Positions 19,655 to 28,751 of a stretch of 64,000 nt of DNA are shown piece by piece. Position 1 is the stretch's first letter. Each line of letters starts with the position of its first letter. The DNA is from Roseomonas sp. (GTDB taxonomy: Bacteria; Pseudomonadota; Alphaproteobacteria; Acetobacterales; Acetobacteraceae), in NCBI GenBank assembly GCA_031180725.1, contig JAPSLO010000011.1, positions 8,477 to 72,476 on the forward strand, written 5' to 3'. The notes below the pieces were generated by a model. That model did no database searches, was not told the origin of the DNA, and saw only the letters and a list, made by a program, of their open reading frames with translations. The position numbers and the translations under genes are program-made.

Positions 19655-20662
19655 TCAGGCCGCCACCCCCGCCGGGTGCGCCTCCGCCAGGACCTGGAAG
19701 GACTGCAGCCGGGCGGCGTGGTCGTGGATCTGTGCCGTGACCATCAGCTCATCGGCGCCGGTGCGTTCGGCCAGTTCCTCGATGCCCCTGCGCACCGTCT
19801 CCGGCCCGCCGACCACGGAGCAGGCCAGCGAATGCTGCAGGATGGCGCGGGCATGCGGGTCGAGCTGCTCCTCGAACCCCTCCACCGGGGGCGGCAGCTT
19901 GCCGGGGCGGCCGCGACGCAGATTCACGAAAGCCTGCTGCAGCGAGGAGAACAGGAACCGCGCCTGGGCATCCGTCTCGGCCGCGAAGACATTGACGCCC
20001 AGCATCACATAGGGCGAGCGCAATCGTTCGGATGGCCGGAAGGTCTCCCTGTAGATGCGGATCGCCTCGGTCATCTGCGCCGGCGCGAAGTGGGAGGCGA
20101 AGGCGTAGGGCAGGCCCAGATAGGCGGCGAGCTGCGCGCCGAAGGTGGAGGAGCCCAGCATCCAGACCTCCACCTCCTCGCCCGCGCCGGGCACGGCCTG
20201 CAGCCGCTGGCCCGGCTCGGCCGGGCGGAAGTAGCTCATTAGCTCCACCACATCGCGCGGGAACTCATCGGCATCGGAAGCGAGATTCCGGCGCAGCGCC
20301 TGCGCCGCGATCTGGTCGGTGCCGGGCGCGCGGCCGAGGCCGAGATCGATGCGGCCCGGATACAGAGCGGCCAGCGTCCCGAACTGCTCAGCGATCACCA
20401 GCGGAGCATGATTCGGCAACATGATGCCGCCGGCACCGATGCGGATGCGCTGGGTACCTTCCGCCACATGAGCCAGGGCCACGGCCGTGGCGGCGCTGGC
20501 GATCCCCGGCATGTTGTGGTGCTCGGCCATCCAGAAGCGTCGGTAGCCCAGCGCATCCACATGCCGCGCCAGGTCGCGTGAATGGCGCAGAGCCTGGCCG
20601 GCATTGCTGCCTTCGGGGATGGGGGAGAGATCGAGGACGGAAAGGGCGACCATCGCCTGCAT
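19655..20662 (-). CDS. LLM-class flavin-dependent oxidoreductase
   Basis: A 335-residue luciferase-like monooxygenase of the YhbW type (FMNH2-dependent TIM barrel). The opening [65 protein letters not shown] and [13 protein letters not shown] are characteristic of that group. The substrate is unknown. It lies 31 bp downstream of ispG on the same strand and may share its transcript. Two in-frame ATGs (20662 and 20653) are possible starts, neither with a strong ribosome site. Confidence 0.88.
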   Translation of the reverse strand: MQAMVALSVLDLSPIPEGSNAGQALRHSRDLARHVDALGYRRFWMAEHHNMPGIASAATAVALAHVAEGTQRIRIGAGGIMLPNHAPLVIAEQFGTLAALYPGRIDLGLGRAPGTDQIAAQALRRNLASDADEFPRDVVELMSYFRPAEPGQRLQAVPGAGEEVEVWMLGSSTFGAQLAAYLGLPYAFASHFAPAQMTEAIRIYRETFRPSERLRSPYVMLGVNVFAAETDAQARFLFSSLQQAFVNLRRGRPGKLPPPVEGFEEQLDPHARAILQHSLACSVVGGPETVRRGIEELAERTGADELMVTAQIHDHAARLQSFQVLAEAHPAGVAA

Positions 20663-20693
20663 ATGGGCAGGCGATGGCTGAGTGGAAGCGGCG

Positions 20694-21830
20694 TTATTCC
20701 GCCGCTGCCTTCGGCGTCTGGGCCTCGGCCTCGCGCTCGGACTTCAGCTTGGCGGCGCGGGCTTCCACCAGGCTCACGATGTGCTCGACCATCTCCTCGG
20801 TCTTCACCGTGTGGCTCTGCTTGCCCATGCCATAGACCATGTGGGTGCCGGCGCCACCGCCGGTCAGGCCGATATCGGTCATCAGCGCCTCGCCCGGGCC
20901 GTTCACCACGCAGCCGATGATGGAAAGGCTGATCGGCTCGCTGATATGGGCCAGCCGCTCCTCCAGCTTCTCCACCGTGCGGATCACGTCAAAGCCCTGG
21001 CGCGCGCAGCTGGGACAGGAGATGACCTTCACCCCGCGGTGGCGCAGATGCAGCGACTTCAGCATCTCCCAGCCGACCGCGACCTCTTCCTCCGGCTCGG
21101 CGGAGAGGCTGACGCGCAGCGTGTCGCCGATGCCAGCCCAGAGCAGCGAGCCCAGTCCGATGGCGGATTTCACCGTGCCGGCGCGCCGCCCGCCGGCCTC
21201 GGTGATGCCGATGTGCAGCGGGTGGTCGCAGGCTTCGGCCAGTTGCTGATAGGCGGCGACGGCCAGGAAGACATCGCTGGCCTTCACGCTGATCTTGAAC
21301 TCGTCGAACCCTTCATCCAGCAGGTGGGCGGCGTGCCAGAGGGCGCTTTCCACCAGCGCTTCCGGGTTGGGCTCGCCGTATTTCTCCAGCAGGTGGCGTT
21401 CCAGGCTGCCGGCATTCACGCCGATGCGGATCGAGCAGCCATGGTCGCGGGCGGCCTTCACCACCTCCTTCACGCGTTCCTTGCTGCCGATATTGCCGGG
21501 ATTGATGCGCAGGCAGGCGGCGCCGGCCTGCGCGGCCTCGATGGCGCGGCGGTAGTGGAAATGGATGTCCGCCACGATGGGCACATTCACCTCCCGCACG
21601 ATCTCGTGCAGGGCGGCAGTGCTGTCCTCGGTGGGGACGGAGACGCGCACGATGTCGGCGCCAGCCAGCTCGCAGCGGCGGATCTGCTCGATCGTCGCCT
21701 TGGCGTCCTCGGTCGGCGTGTTGGTCATGGTCTGGACGCTGATCGGGGCATTGCCGCCCACCAGCACCTTGCCGACCCGGATCTGGCGCGACTTCCGCCG
21801 CAGGATCTGCTGGTAGGGGCGATAAGACAT
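20694..21830 (-). CDS. ispG: 4-hydroxy-3-methylbut-2-en-1-yl diphosphate synthase IspG
   Basis: IspG (GcpE) is the iron-sulfur enzyme converting MEcPP to HMBPP in the non-mevalonate isoprenoid pathway. The 378-residue protein has the three cluster cysteines at 272, 275 and 307 ([24 protein letters not shown]) and the fourth ligand Glu314. The N-terminal TIM barrel shows [19 protein letters not shown] and LRINPGNIG. Length is that of the bacterial form without the plant insertion. It lies downstream of the RodZ-like gene, the order also known in enterobacteria (rodZ-ispG-hisS). Here hisS has been separated by an oxidoreductase and a SnoaL gene. Confidence 0.96.
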   Translation of the reverse strand: MSYRPYQQILRRKSRQIRVGKVLVGGNAPISVQTMTNTPTEDAKATIEQIRRCELAGADIVRVSVPTEDSTAALHEIVREVNVPIVADIHFHYRRAIEAAQAGAACLRINPGNIGSKERVKEVVKAARDHGCSIRIGVNAGSLERHLLEKYGEPNPEALVESALWHAAHLLDEGFDEFKISVKASDVFLAVAAYQQLAEACDHPLHIGITEAGGRRAGTVKSAIGLGSLLWAGIGDTLRVSLSAEPEEEVAVGWEMLKSLHLRHRGVKVISCPSCARQGFDVIRTVEKLEERLAHISEPISLSIIGCVVNGPGEALMTDIGLTGGGAGTHMVYGMGKQSHTVKTEEMVEHIVSLVEARAAKLKSEREAEAQTPKAAAE

Positions 21831-21976
21831 GCAGTTCCCTCTGGCACTTCCCGCTGGCGCTGCACGGCCTGCCGGCGCCGCCGCCCAAAATAGGGCCTGC
21901 GACGGGGTACGGACAGAGGCGGGCCGGGGACTTCCGGCTTGGCGGCCATGCGCACCGGGTCGCCCACCGCGACCGA

Positions 21977-23044
21977 TCAGTTACGGGGGGCGGCAGCCTG
22001 GCTGGCGGAGGCGGTAGTCGGCGCCAGACGCTGGCGCAGCCGGTCCGGTTCCAGTGCGATGTTGCGGCGCACGCCGATCAGCCCGTCCAATGTGGGCTGG
22101 GGCTGGGCGTCCACCAGAATTTCCAGCCCATCGGCCTTGCCGGTATCCAGCATAAGTCCTTCGCGCTGCGGCACGGCCCAGAATTCATTGGGGCGCAGCA
22201 CGCGGTTGACCAGCACCTGGCCGCTGCGTGGATCGCGCACCTGGATCCAGGCGCCGTCCACGCTGCCGGGGCGGGCGCGCAGGATGATGCGCGTGCCGTC
22301 CGGCACACCAGGGAAAGCGGGCGGGGACACCGGGGCGGCCGGGGTGGTTGCGGCCACGACCGGGGTGGCGGCGGGCGCGGGGGCTTCCGGCACCGGCGGG
22401 GCCGGCATGGTCGCTGCCTGGGCGGCGGTGTTGGCGCCCTGTGATGCAGGGGGGGGCGTCAGCGGAAGGCCGCCAGGCGGCGGCAGCGCGGCCAGGGGCA
22501 GAGCGCCAGCATCCGATTGCCGGGCCTGGGGAGTTTCGCGTCCCGGTAGCTGGGCGCGGCCCTGCTCGGCGGCCTGCTCCAGGCGGGCCGGCACGGGCGG
22601 CACCGCATCCGCGTGGCGCTCTCCGCCGCCGGACCAGTTGAACCAAGCGACATAGGCGCCGATCGCGATGACAGCGCCCAGCGCGATCACGGCGCCGGCC
22701 GGCATGCCGCGTTCCGGAATCGGCTCGGGGAAGACGAGCTTCGGCTTGGTGGCGGCCGCGCCGGTCAGTTCTCGGAAGCGGCGGCCCAACTCCTCACCAT
22801 CCAGGCCCAGTGCCGCGGCATAGGTGCGTACGAAGCCCACTGCGTAAGCGGGGCCCGGCAGGTCGCGCAGCCGGCCTTCTTCCAGGGCCTCCAGGTGCAC
22901 ACGGCGGATCCGCAGCCGGACCGCCAACTGCTCGATGGAAAGGCCGAGCGCGAGCCGGGCGTCACGAAGCTCCTCGCCGATGCGCGCTGCGTCTGCGCAA
23001 GCGGGTTCGGCCTGTCGGGGGATGCGCTTCAGATCGTACGGCAC
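21977..23044 (-). CDS. rodZ: RodZ-like helix-turn-helix membrane protein
   Basis: A cytoskeletal membrane protein of the RodZ type, which links MreB to the cell-wall elongation machinery. From the proposed GTG at 23044 (355 residues) it has an Xre-like HTH (about 22-85: [37 protein letters not shown]). One membrane helix follows (about 114-137, [22 protein letters not shown]), then a Pro/Ala-rich periplasmic linker. It ends in a DUF4115 domain ([20 protein letters not shown]...[13 protein letters not shown]). The frame is open upstream to a TTG at 23122, but those residues look non-coding. The gene precedes ispG by 146 bp in the same direction, as in the rodZ-ispG order of other bacteria. Confidence 0.87.
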   Translation of the reverse strand: MPYDLKRIPRQAEPACADAARIGEELRDARLALGLSIEQLAVRLRIRRVHLEALEEGRLRDLPGPAYAVGFVRTYAAALGLDGEELGRRFRELTGAAATKPKLVFPEPIPERGMPAGAVIALGAVIAIGAYVAWFNWSGGGERHADAVPPVPARLEQAAEQGRAQLPGRETPQARQSDAGALPLAALPPPGGLPLTPPPASQGANTAAQAATMPAPPVPEAPAPAATPVVAATTPAAPVSPPAFPGVPDGTRIILRARPGSVDGAWIQVRDPRSGQVLVNRVLRPNEFWAVPQREGLMLDTGKADGLEILVDAQPQPTLDGLIGVRRNIALEPDRLRQRLAPTTASASQAAAPRN

Positions 23045-23134
23045 GGCTTCGACACCTAACGCGCGGCCTGGCGGCTCGCAAACCGAATCGTGAAGAAAAA
23101 GGCGACCGTCACCTGCTTGCAATCCCTGCCCGGA

Positions 23135-24196
23135 TCAGCCGCCCCGCGGCAGCCCCGGCCGCGACGCCAGCGCCGAGGCCGCCTGCCAGATCAGCTCCTG
23201 CACAATCTCAGCCGCGGGTTGCTCGCGCGTTACCATCCCCACGCTTTGCCCCGCCATCAGCGAGCCATTTTCGACATCGCCGTCGATCACCGCCCGGCGC
23301 AGCGCGCCGGCCCAGAAATGCTCGATATCGAGTTGCGCCTCGTCCTTCGTCAGCTCGCCCTCGCGGAAGCGGCGGATCACCTCCGCCTGGTGGTCCAGGA
23401 AGCGGCGGGTGCCGGCATTCTGCAGGGCGCGTACCGGGATCACCGGGAAACGCTCGTCCAGCTGGACGGAGGGCATGGCGTCGCGCGCCGCCCCGCGGAT
23501 GAAGGCCTGCTTGAACTTCGCATGGGCAATCGACTCGACGGCGCAGACGAAGCGCGTGCCGAGCTGCGCGCCCGCCGCGCCCATCTCGAGATAGGAGAGG
23601 ATCGCCTCGCCCCGGCCGATGCCGCCGGCGACGAAGATCGGGACGTCCCGGATATGGGGCAGGATCTCCTGCGCCAGCACGTTCAGGCTGACCGGCCCGA
23701 TATGGCCTCCAGCCTCGCTGCCCTCGATCACCAGCGCATCGGCGCCGGAGCGCACCAGCTTCTTCGCCAGCGCCAGGGCGGGGGCGAAGCAGATCACCTT
23801 CGCCCCGCCATCCTTCGCCGCCTTGATCGCCGTGCCCGGCGGGATGCCACCGGCAAAGACGATGTGGCCCACCTTCGCCTCCAGGCAGACCTGCACGAGC
23901 TGGTCGAGCCGCGGATGCATGGTGATCAGGTTCACCCCGAAGGGCCGGGTGGTGAGCGCCTGGGTGGCGGCGATCTCCTCGGCCAGACGGGGCGGTTCCA
24001 TCGCGCCGCAGGCGATCACGCCGAAGGCACCGGCATTCGACAGCGCGGCCACCAGGTTGCGTTCGCTGACCCAGGACATCGCCCCGCCCAGCAGCGCGTA
24101 GCGCGCCCCGAGGAAGGCGGCGCCACGCGCCATCAGTCCATCGATCGCGCCGAGCGCCCAATCGGGGGGCGCGCTGGCCTGGATGGCGGCATCCAT
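23135..24196 (-). CDS. nitronate monooxygenase family FMN enzyme
   Basis: A 353-residue TIM-barrel FMN protein of the nitronate monooxygenase (2-nitropropane dioxygenase) family, which oxidises nitronates such as propionate-3-nitronate. Family text includes ALLGGAMSWVSERNLVAALSNAG and PFGVNLIT. The flavin/catalytic segment is VIEGSEAGGHIGP, whose histidine matches the class I catalytic residue. VPIFVAGGIGRGEAILSYLEMGAAGAQLGTRF binds the phosphate. FabK enoyl reductases share the fold, so an enoyl-ACP reductase role cannot be excluded. It starts 7 bp after the lysC stop and is very likely cotranscribed with it. Confidence 0.85.
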   Translation of the reverse strand: MDAAIQASAPPDWALGAIDGLMARGAAFLGARYALLGGAMSWVSERNLVAALSNAGAFGVIACGAMEPPRLAEEIAATQALTTRPFGVNLITMHPRLDQLVQVCLEAKVGHIVFAGGIPPGTAIKAAKDGGAKVICFAPALALAKKLVRSGADALVIEGSEAGGHIGPVSLNVLAQEILPHIRDVPIFVAGGIGRGEAILSYLEMGAAGAQLGTRFVCAVESIAHAKFKQAFIRGAARDAMPSVQLDERFPVIPVRALQNAGTRRFLDHQAEVIRRFREGELTKDEAQLDIEHFWAGALRRAVIDGDVENGSLMAGQSVGMVTREQPAAEIVQELIWQAASALASRPGLPRGG

Positions 24197-24203
24197 GGGC
24201 GGC

Positions 24204-25448
24204 TCAGTCTCCCGCCCGGTGAGCGGGCTCGGGCCCGTCCAGGCCGTAGGCGGTGTGCAGGGCGCGCACCGCGAGTTCCGTATAGTCCACCGGGATCAAC
24301 ACGCTGACCTTGATCTCGCTGGTGGAGATGACCTGGATGTTGATGCCCTTCTCTGCCAGCGCCTTGAACATGGTGCTGGCAACGCCGGCATGGGTGCGCA
24401 TGCCGATGCCCACCACGCTGATCTTGGCCACTTCCGGATCGGCCAGGACGCTTTCGTAGCCGATCGCGTCCTTCTGCTTCTCCAGGATGTCCCTGGCACG
24501 GGGCAGGTCGGCGCGGCCGACCGTAAAGGTCATGTCCGTGGTGCCGTCGGCGCCCAGGTTCTGGACGATCATGTCCACGTTCACATTGGCGGCCGCCATC
24601 GGGCCGAAGACGGTGGCGGCGATGCCAGGCTTGTCGGGCACGCGGCGGAGCGTGAGCTTCGCCTCGTCGCGCGAATAGGCGATGCCGGACACGATGGGCT
24701 GTTCCACGATCTCGTCCTCGTCAACGACCAGGGAGCCTGGCTTGTCCTCGAAACTGGAAAGTACCTGCACGCGCACCCGCTGCTTCATCGCCAATTCGAC
24801 CGAGCGGGTTTGCAACACCTTCGCGCCGACAGAAGCGAGTTCCAGCATCTCCTCGTAGGAGATGCGCTCCAGCTTGCGGGCGCGCGGCACGATGCGGGGG
24901 TCGGTGGTATAGACGCCGTCTACATCCGTATAGATGTCACAGCGATCCGCCTTCACCGCTGCGGCCACAGCGACCGCCGAGAGGTCGGAGCCGCCGCGGC
25001 CAAGGGTGGTGACGCGGTTGCGCTCCGGCTCCAGCCCCTGGAAGCCGGCGATGACAGGCACTTGGCCGGCCCTCATTCGCTCGATCAGCAGCGTGCCGTC
25101 GATGGACTCCACGCGGGCCTTGCCATGGGCGGAATCGGTGATGATGGGGATCTGCCAGCCCTGCCAGGACCGGGCGTCCACACCGATGGTCTGCAGCGCG
25201 ATGGCCAGCAAGCCGATGGTCACCTGCTCGCCGGTCGCGACCACGGTGTCGTATTCGCGGGCGTCGTGCAGGGGCGAGAGGTCCTGGCACCATTTGACAA
25301 GCTGATTGGTGGCGCCGGCCATGGCGGAGACCACCACGGCCACCTCGTTGCCGGCCTCCACCTCACGCTTCACGCGGTTCGCCACGTTGCGGATACGGTC
25401 GAGATCGGCGACGGAGGTGCCGCCGAACTTCATCACGATGCGGGCCAT
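24204..25448 (-). CDS. lysC: aspartate kinase
   Basis: LysC phosphorylates aspartate, the first step toward lysine, threonine, methionine and diaminopimelate. The 414-residue monofunctional kinase has VMKFGGTSVADLDRIRNVA at its start. TLGRGGSDLSAVAVAAA and CDIYTDVDGVYTTDPRIVP form the catalytic domain, and two C-terminal ACT domains carry allosteric control (ISVVGIGMRTHAGVASTMFKAL, IQVISTSEIKVSVLI). There is no fused homoserine dehydrogenase. An internal translation start could yield the beta subunit as in other bacteria, but I cannot show it. It is first in a pair with the nitronate monooxygenase and divergent from ubiG by 134 bp. Confidence 0.96.
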   Translation of the reverse strand: MARIVMKFGGTSVADLDRIRNVANRVKREVEAGNEVAVVVSAMAGATNQLVKWCQDLSPLHDAREYDTVVATGEQVTIGLLAIALQTIGVDARSWQGWQIPIITDSAHGKARVESIDGTLLIERMRAGQVPVIAGFQGLEPERNRVTTLGRGGSDLSAVAVAAAVKADRCDIYTDVDGVYTTDPRIVPRARKLERISYEEMLELASVGAKVLQTRSVELAMKQRVRVQVLSSFEDKPGSLVVDEDEIVEQPIVSGIAYSRDEAKLTLRRVPDKPGIAATVFGPMAAANVNVDMIVQNLGADGTTDMTFTVGRADLPRARDILEKQKDAIGYESVLADPEVAKISVVGIGMRTHAGVASTMFKALAEKGINIQVISTSEIKVSVLIPVDYTELAVRALHTAYGLDGPEPAHRAGD

Positions 25449-25582
25449 GCCAGGGTCCGGGGGCCGAGCAGGGAACAGGAAAGGGGATATCCCGCCGCGG
25501 CGGCCCCTGTTGCGCCGCGCCGGGGGCGCTCAGATAACGGGCGCGCGCGCGGCGAGCAACCGCCGCCTGGGCAGGAGAAGCC

Positions 25583-26338
25583 ATGCAGGACGGATCGGGC
25601 GGCCCCAGTGGCAGCCAGGCGGGCGGTACCGCCGTGGCGGCGGAGATCCGGAAGTTCGGTGCCCTGGCTGCGCGCTGGTGGGACCCCGCCGGCCCCATGA
25701 AGCCGCTGCACCGGATGAATCCTCTCCGCACCCGCTGGATCGCGGAACGGATCGCACGCGCGCATGGGCGGAAAGGGACGGATCTGTCGGGGCTTCGCCT
25801 GCTGGATGCGGGCTGCGGCGCCGGCTTGGCGTCCGAGGCCTTCGCCCGGATGGGCGCCGAGGTCACCGGGCTGGACGCCGCCGGAGAGGCATTGGAGGCC
25901 GCGCGGGACCATGCCGCCGCCGGCGGGCTGACGATCACCTACCGAGCGGGCACGCCGGAGATGCTGGCCGCAGAGGGGCTGCGCTTCGACGCCGTGGTCG
26001 CGTTGGAGGTGATCGAGCATGTCGAGGACCGCGCCGCCCTCCTCGCGGCGCTGACCGGGCTGGCGGCGCCGGGCGGGCTGCTGTTCCTCTCCACCCTGAA
26101 CCGCACGGTGCAAAGCTTCCTGCTGGCGAAGCTGGGGGCGGAATACCTGCTGCGCCTGCTGCCTGTGGGCACGCATGACTGGCGCATGTTCGTCTCGCCA
26201 GGCGAACTGGGAGTGCTGCTGCGCGGGGCGGGCTTCCGCGTGCTGGATCTGGCGGGGATGACGATGGACCCCCTGACCGGCGCCTGGCGCGAAAGCCGGG
26301 ACCTTTCGGTCAACTACCTGATGATGGCCGGGCGCTGA
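25583..26338 (+). CDS. ubiG: ubiquinone biosynthesis O-methyltransferase UbiG
   Basis: UbiG carries out both O-methylations of ubiquinone synthesis using SAM. The 251-residue protein has the UbiG-specific N-terminal segment EIRKFGALAARWWDPAGP and MKPLHRMNPLRTRWI. Motif I is LLDAGCGAGLASEAFARMGAEVTGLD (in two parts), the post-motif FDAVVALEVIEHVED, and the C-terminal THDWRMFVSPGELGVLL. The first 17 residues are a Gly/Ser-rich extension. The ATG at 25583 follows GGAGAAG. The lysC / ubiG divergent neighbourhood recurs across alphaproteobacteria (general knowledge). Confidence 0.95.
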   Translation: MQDGSGGPSGSQAGGTAVAAEIRKFGALAARWWDPAGPMKPLHRMNPLRTRWIAERIARAHGRKGTDLSGLRLLDAGCGAGLASEAFARMGAEVTGLDAAGEALEAARDHAAAGGLTITYRAGTPEMLAAEGLRFDAVVALEVIEHVEDRAALLAALTGLAAPGGLLFLSTLNRTVQSFLLAKLGAEYLLRLLPVGTHDWRMFVSPGELGVLLRGAGFRVLDLAGMTMDPLTGAWRESRDLSVNYLMMAGR

Positions 26339-26425
26339 GATCGCGGCCGGCCCGCGGAGTAGCGCCTCGAGGCCTGCCGTGAAGCCGGCGCGGCCGGCAG
26401 GTGCGGCCATGTACCCCACGCCCGT

Positions 26426-26869
26426 TTACGCTGCCCGCGCCGTATCGGCAGGAGCGAGCCGCGTCTCCACTTGCACATTGCCCCGCATCGCATGGCTGAA
26501 GGGGGAGATGTGGTGCGCGCCCTCCACAAGCTCCTCCGCCGCATCGGAGGGCACTCCGGGCAGGCTGACATGCAGCACCACCGCCAGGCCAAGCCCGCTT
26601 TCGCCCTCGCGGCGCCCGAGGCCGACCTCGGCCGTCACGGCATAGTCCTCGGGCAGCGGCAGGGCCCATTGCCGGGCGACATAGTCCAGGGCGCTGATGA
26701 AGCAGGCGGAATAGCCTGCGGCCAGCAGTTGTTCGGGGTTGGTGCCGCCGCCCGCCCCGCCGAGTTCCCGAGGCGGCATCAGCTTCAGGTCGAGCAGCCC
26801 ATCCTCGCTGCGGGCGCCACCCTGGCGTCCTCCCACGGCAGTCACGCGGGCGCGGTAGAGTATATCCAC
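26426..26869 (-). CDS. ohr: Ohr/OsmC-family organic hydroperoxide resistance protein, second Cys lost
   Basis: A 147-residue protein of the Ohr subfamily of OsmC proteins, which reduce organic hydroperoxides with two cysteines. The peroxidatic cysteine is Cys56 in NPEQLLAAGYSACFISAL, with the conserved glutamate in NPEQ. The second cysteine, normally in a CPYS-type motif, is replaced: here the text is HHISPFSHAMRGN with Ser122. Enzyme turnover by an intramolecular disulfide is therefore not possible as usual. Start is GTG 26869. No OhrR gene is adjacent. A 46-bp dyad lies 31 bp upstream of the start. Confidence 0.85.
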   Translation of the reverse strand: MDILYRARVTAVGGRQGGARSEDGLLDLKLMPPRELGGAGGGTNPEQLLAAGYSACFISALDYVARQWALPLPEDYAVTAEVGLGRREGESGLGLAVVLHVSLPGVPSDAAEELVEGAHHISPFSHAMRGNVQVETRLAPADTARAA

Positions 26870-26900
26870 GGCATGCCTTCTCCGCCGGCCCTTCCCCTGA

Positions 26901-26946
26901 CGTGAAAGAGGCCGGTCCGCATACGCTGCATCCGGCCGACTTCACG
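26901..26946. promoter_or_regulatory. 46-bp interrupted inverted repeat upstream of ohr
   Basis: CGTGAA (26901-26906) and GGCCGG (26910-26915) are mirrored by CCGGCC (26932-26937) and TTCACG (26941-26946). Each side is separated by three unpaired bases, with a 16-base centre. It lies between the DUF1178 stop and the ohr start on the minus strand. It can be a terminator of the former or an operator/leader hairpin of the latter. No T tract follows on the minus strand, which slightly favours a regulatory role. Confidence 0.45.
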
Positions 26947-27075
26947 ATCAAGTGATTTGGTTCCGATGCAACTGCAAATCGCTTGCGTTCAGCGATTGCG
27001 CGGAATGCGTGTGCCTGGGCCACACCGACCCGGCGACCAGGCGCCGGGCTAAAGACTCACGTGGTCAGGACGGCG

Positions 27076-27561
27076 TCAGCCGTCCGCGCGCGGCACCCAG
27101 GGAAGACGGGCGATCTCGATGCCCTCCTCGGCCAAGGCCTCGGCTTCGGCCTCTGTGGCTTCGCCATAGATGCCGCGCGCTTCGGCTTCGCCATTATGGA
27201 TACGGCGGGCTTCCTCGGCGAATTCCTTGCCGACGTAGTCGCAGTGCTTCTCCACCTCCGCCCGCAGGCGCTGAAGCATGGCCAGCACTTGGGCAGGCAT
27301 CGGGCCGGCGGCGACGCGGCCGGCCCCATCCGGCGCGGCGACGGGGGTGGGCGCGGGCGCCTCGGCCGGCGGCGGCGCAGGTAGGCGCTTCTTGCGGCCC
27401 TTCACCACCGCGGGCGCCATCAGGGCGCGCTCGATCTTGGTATTGCCGCAGACCGTGCATTCGACCAGTCCCGACCGCGCCAGCTTGTCGAAGCCGTCGC
27501 TGTCCTGGAACCAGCCCTCGAACTCATGCCCGGTGGAGCAGCGGAGCTTGTAGTGAATCAT
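27076..27561 (-). CDS. DUF1178 family protein
   Basis: A 161-residue soluble protein of the DUF1178 family, common in alphaproteobacteria and without known function. The N-terminus MIHYKLRCSTGHEFEGWFQDS and the cysteine pair VECTVCGN (about 34-41) suggest a small zinc-ribbon-like fold with Cys8. The middle is a Pro/Ala-rich linker. The C-terminal half is the conserved helical part LRAEVEKHCDYVGKEFAEEARRIHNGEAEARGIYGEAT, split by charged repeats. ATG 27561 is chosen because it gives the family N-terminus. It lies downstream of grxC, where this family usually occurs. Confidence 0.88.
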   Translation of the reverse strand: MIHYKLRCSTGHEFEGWFQDSDGFDKLARSGLVECTVCGNTKIERALMAPAVVKGRKKRLPAPPPAEAPAPTPVAAPDGAGRVAAGPMPAQVLAMLQRLRAEVEKHCDYVGKEFAEEARRIHNGEAEARGIYGEATEAEAEALAEEGIEIARLPWVPRADG

Positions 27562-27643
27562 CCTGTTGCCTCTGCCGCCTCCGATTGCTGCGCGGCATTG
27601 CAATATAGGATTGGCAGCCGGAGGTGGCGAGTGCCAACAGGCG

Positions 27644-27901
27644 TCACGCGGCGAGGAGCGGATCCAGGCCGCCCTGGCGTTCCAACGCCATCAGATCGTC
27701 GCAGCCGCCGATATGTCGGCCATCAATGAAGATCTGCGGCACGGTGCTGCGCCCGCCGGAGCGGCGAATCGCCTCCGCCCGGTTCTCCGAGCCGTGCGGG
27801 GCGTATTTCTCCTCGAAGGGTACCCCCTTCTTGCGGAACAGGGCGACCGCCCGCGCGCAGTAGGGGCAGAAGTCCTGGACGTAGATCTCGACCTTGGCCA
27901 T
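27644..27901 (-). CDS. grxC: glutaredoxin 3
   Basis: A dithiol glutaredoxin of 85 residues that reduces disulfides with glutathione. The active site CPYC is at residues 12-15. TVPQIFIDGRHIGGCDDL carries the cis-proline and the GG-C-D glutathione motif with a third cysteine typical of GrxC. It sits between comF and the DUF1178 gene on the same strand (gaps of 40 and 82 bp). Confidence 0.95.
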   Translation of the reverse strand: MAKVEIYVQDFCPYCARAVALFRKKGVPFEEKYAPHGSENRAEAIRRSGGRSTVPQIFIDGRHIGGCDDLMALERQGGLDPLLAA

Positions 27902-27941
27902 GCGCCTTCAGGTCGCGCCGGGGGGCAGGCGCGTCAAGGTG

Positions 27942-28724
27942 TCACCGGCGGGATGCGTCCGGCCATGGCTCTTCCAGCCGGGGGGCCGGCACTCGGGCAG
28001 CGGCCAGCACATCCACCGCCGCCGCGCCGGCAGCCAGAAGGGTGCGGGCGCAGGCCCCGACCGTGGCGCCGGAAGTCACGACATCATCGACTAGTAGAAT
28101 TCGTTGTCCCCGCACCCGGTGCAGGCGCCGGGGATGCACGGCGAAGGCTCCGTCCAGCAACGCCGCGCGTTCCGCTGCGCCCTTGTCGCCGAGCGGCGGG
28201 GTGGGGCGGGTGCGCCGCAGCAGGTCCGGGATGCAGGGCCGCCCGGCGGAGGCGGCCAGGCGTCGCGCCAGCAGCAGCGCCTGGTTGTAGCGTCGCGCCG
28301 CCAGCCGGCGCCAATGCAGCGGCACCGGTGCGATCAGCTCGGCGCGCGCCAGCAGTTCCGGCGCGGCACGCGCCATCCGTGCGGCCAGCGGGGCGGCGAG
28401 CTCCGTGCGGTCGGCGTGCTTGAAGGGCAACAGCAGCCGCTTGGCGCCCTCGTCGTAGCGGAGCGCGGCGCGGGCCGCGTCGAATGGCGGCGGATCAGCA
28501 AAGCAGGCCGGGCAGAGCCCGTCCCGCACGGCCTGTCCGGCATGCAGGAAGGGCACGCCGCAGCGCCGGCAATGCGGTGGCGTCAACAGGTGCAGGCCAC
28601 GCCAGCAGGTGGCGCAGAGCGTACCCTGGCTTGCCACCGGCGCATCGCAGGTCAGGCAGTGCGGCGGCAGCAATGCGTCCAGCAGCATCACCCCGGCGCG
28701 GCGCAGCCCGGAGGCGAGATTCAT
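27942..28724 (-). CDS. comF: ComF-family amidophosphoribosyltransferase-like protein
   Basis: A 260-residue ComF protein, implicated in DNA uptake or processing after uptake. An N-terminal double zinc ribbon with four CxxC-type pairs (CLTCDAPV, CATCWRG, CRRCGVPF, CPACF; residues about 24-85) is followed by a phosphoribosyltransferase domain. That domain has the PRPP motif ILLVDDVVTSGATV (about 212-225) and the family segment LIAPVPLHWRRLAARRYNQALLLAR. ATG 28724 follows GGGGAGG; a TTG nine codons upstream is less likely. It ends 40 bp before grxC. Confidence 0.9.
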   Translation of the reverse strand: MNLASGLRRAGVMLLDALLPPHCLTCDAPVASQGTLCATCWRGLHLLTPPHCRRCGVPFLHAGQAVRDGLCPACFADPPPFDAARAALRYDEGAKRLLLPFKHADRTELAAPLAARMARAAPELLARAELIAPVPLHWRRLAARRYNQALLLARRLAASAGRPCIPDLLRRTRPTPPLGDKGAAERAALLDGAFAVHPRRLHRVRGQRILLVDDVVTSGATVGACARTLLAAGAAAVDVLAAARVPAPRLEEPWPDASRR

Positions 28725-28751
28725 GGGGCTGGCCTCCCCACCGCGCGGCAA

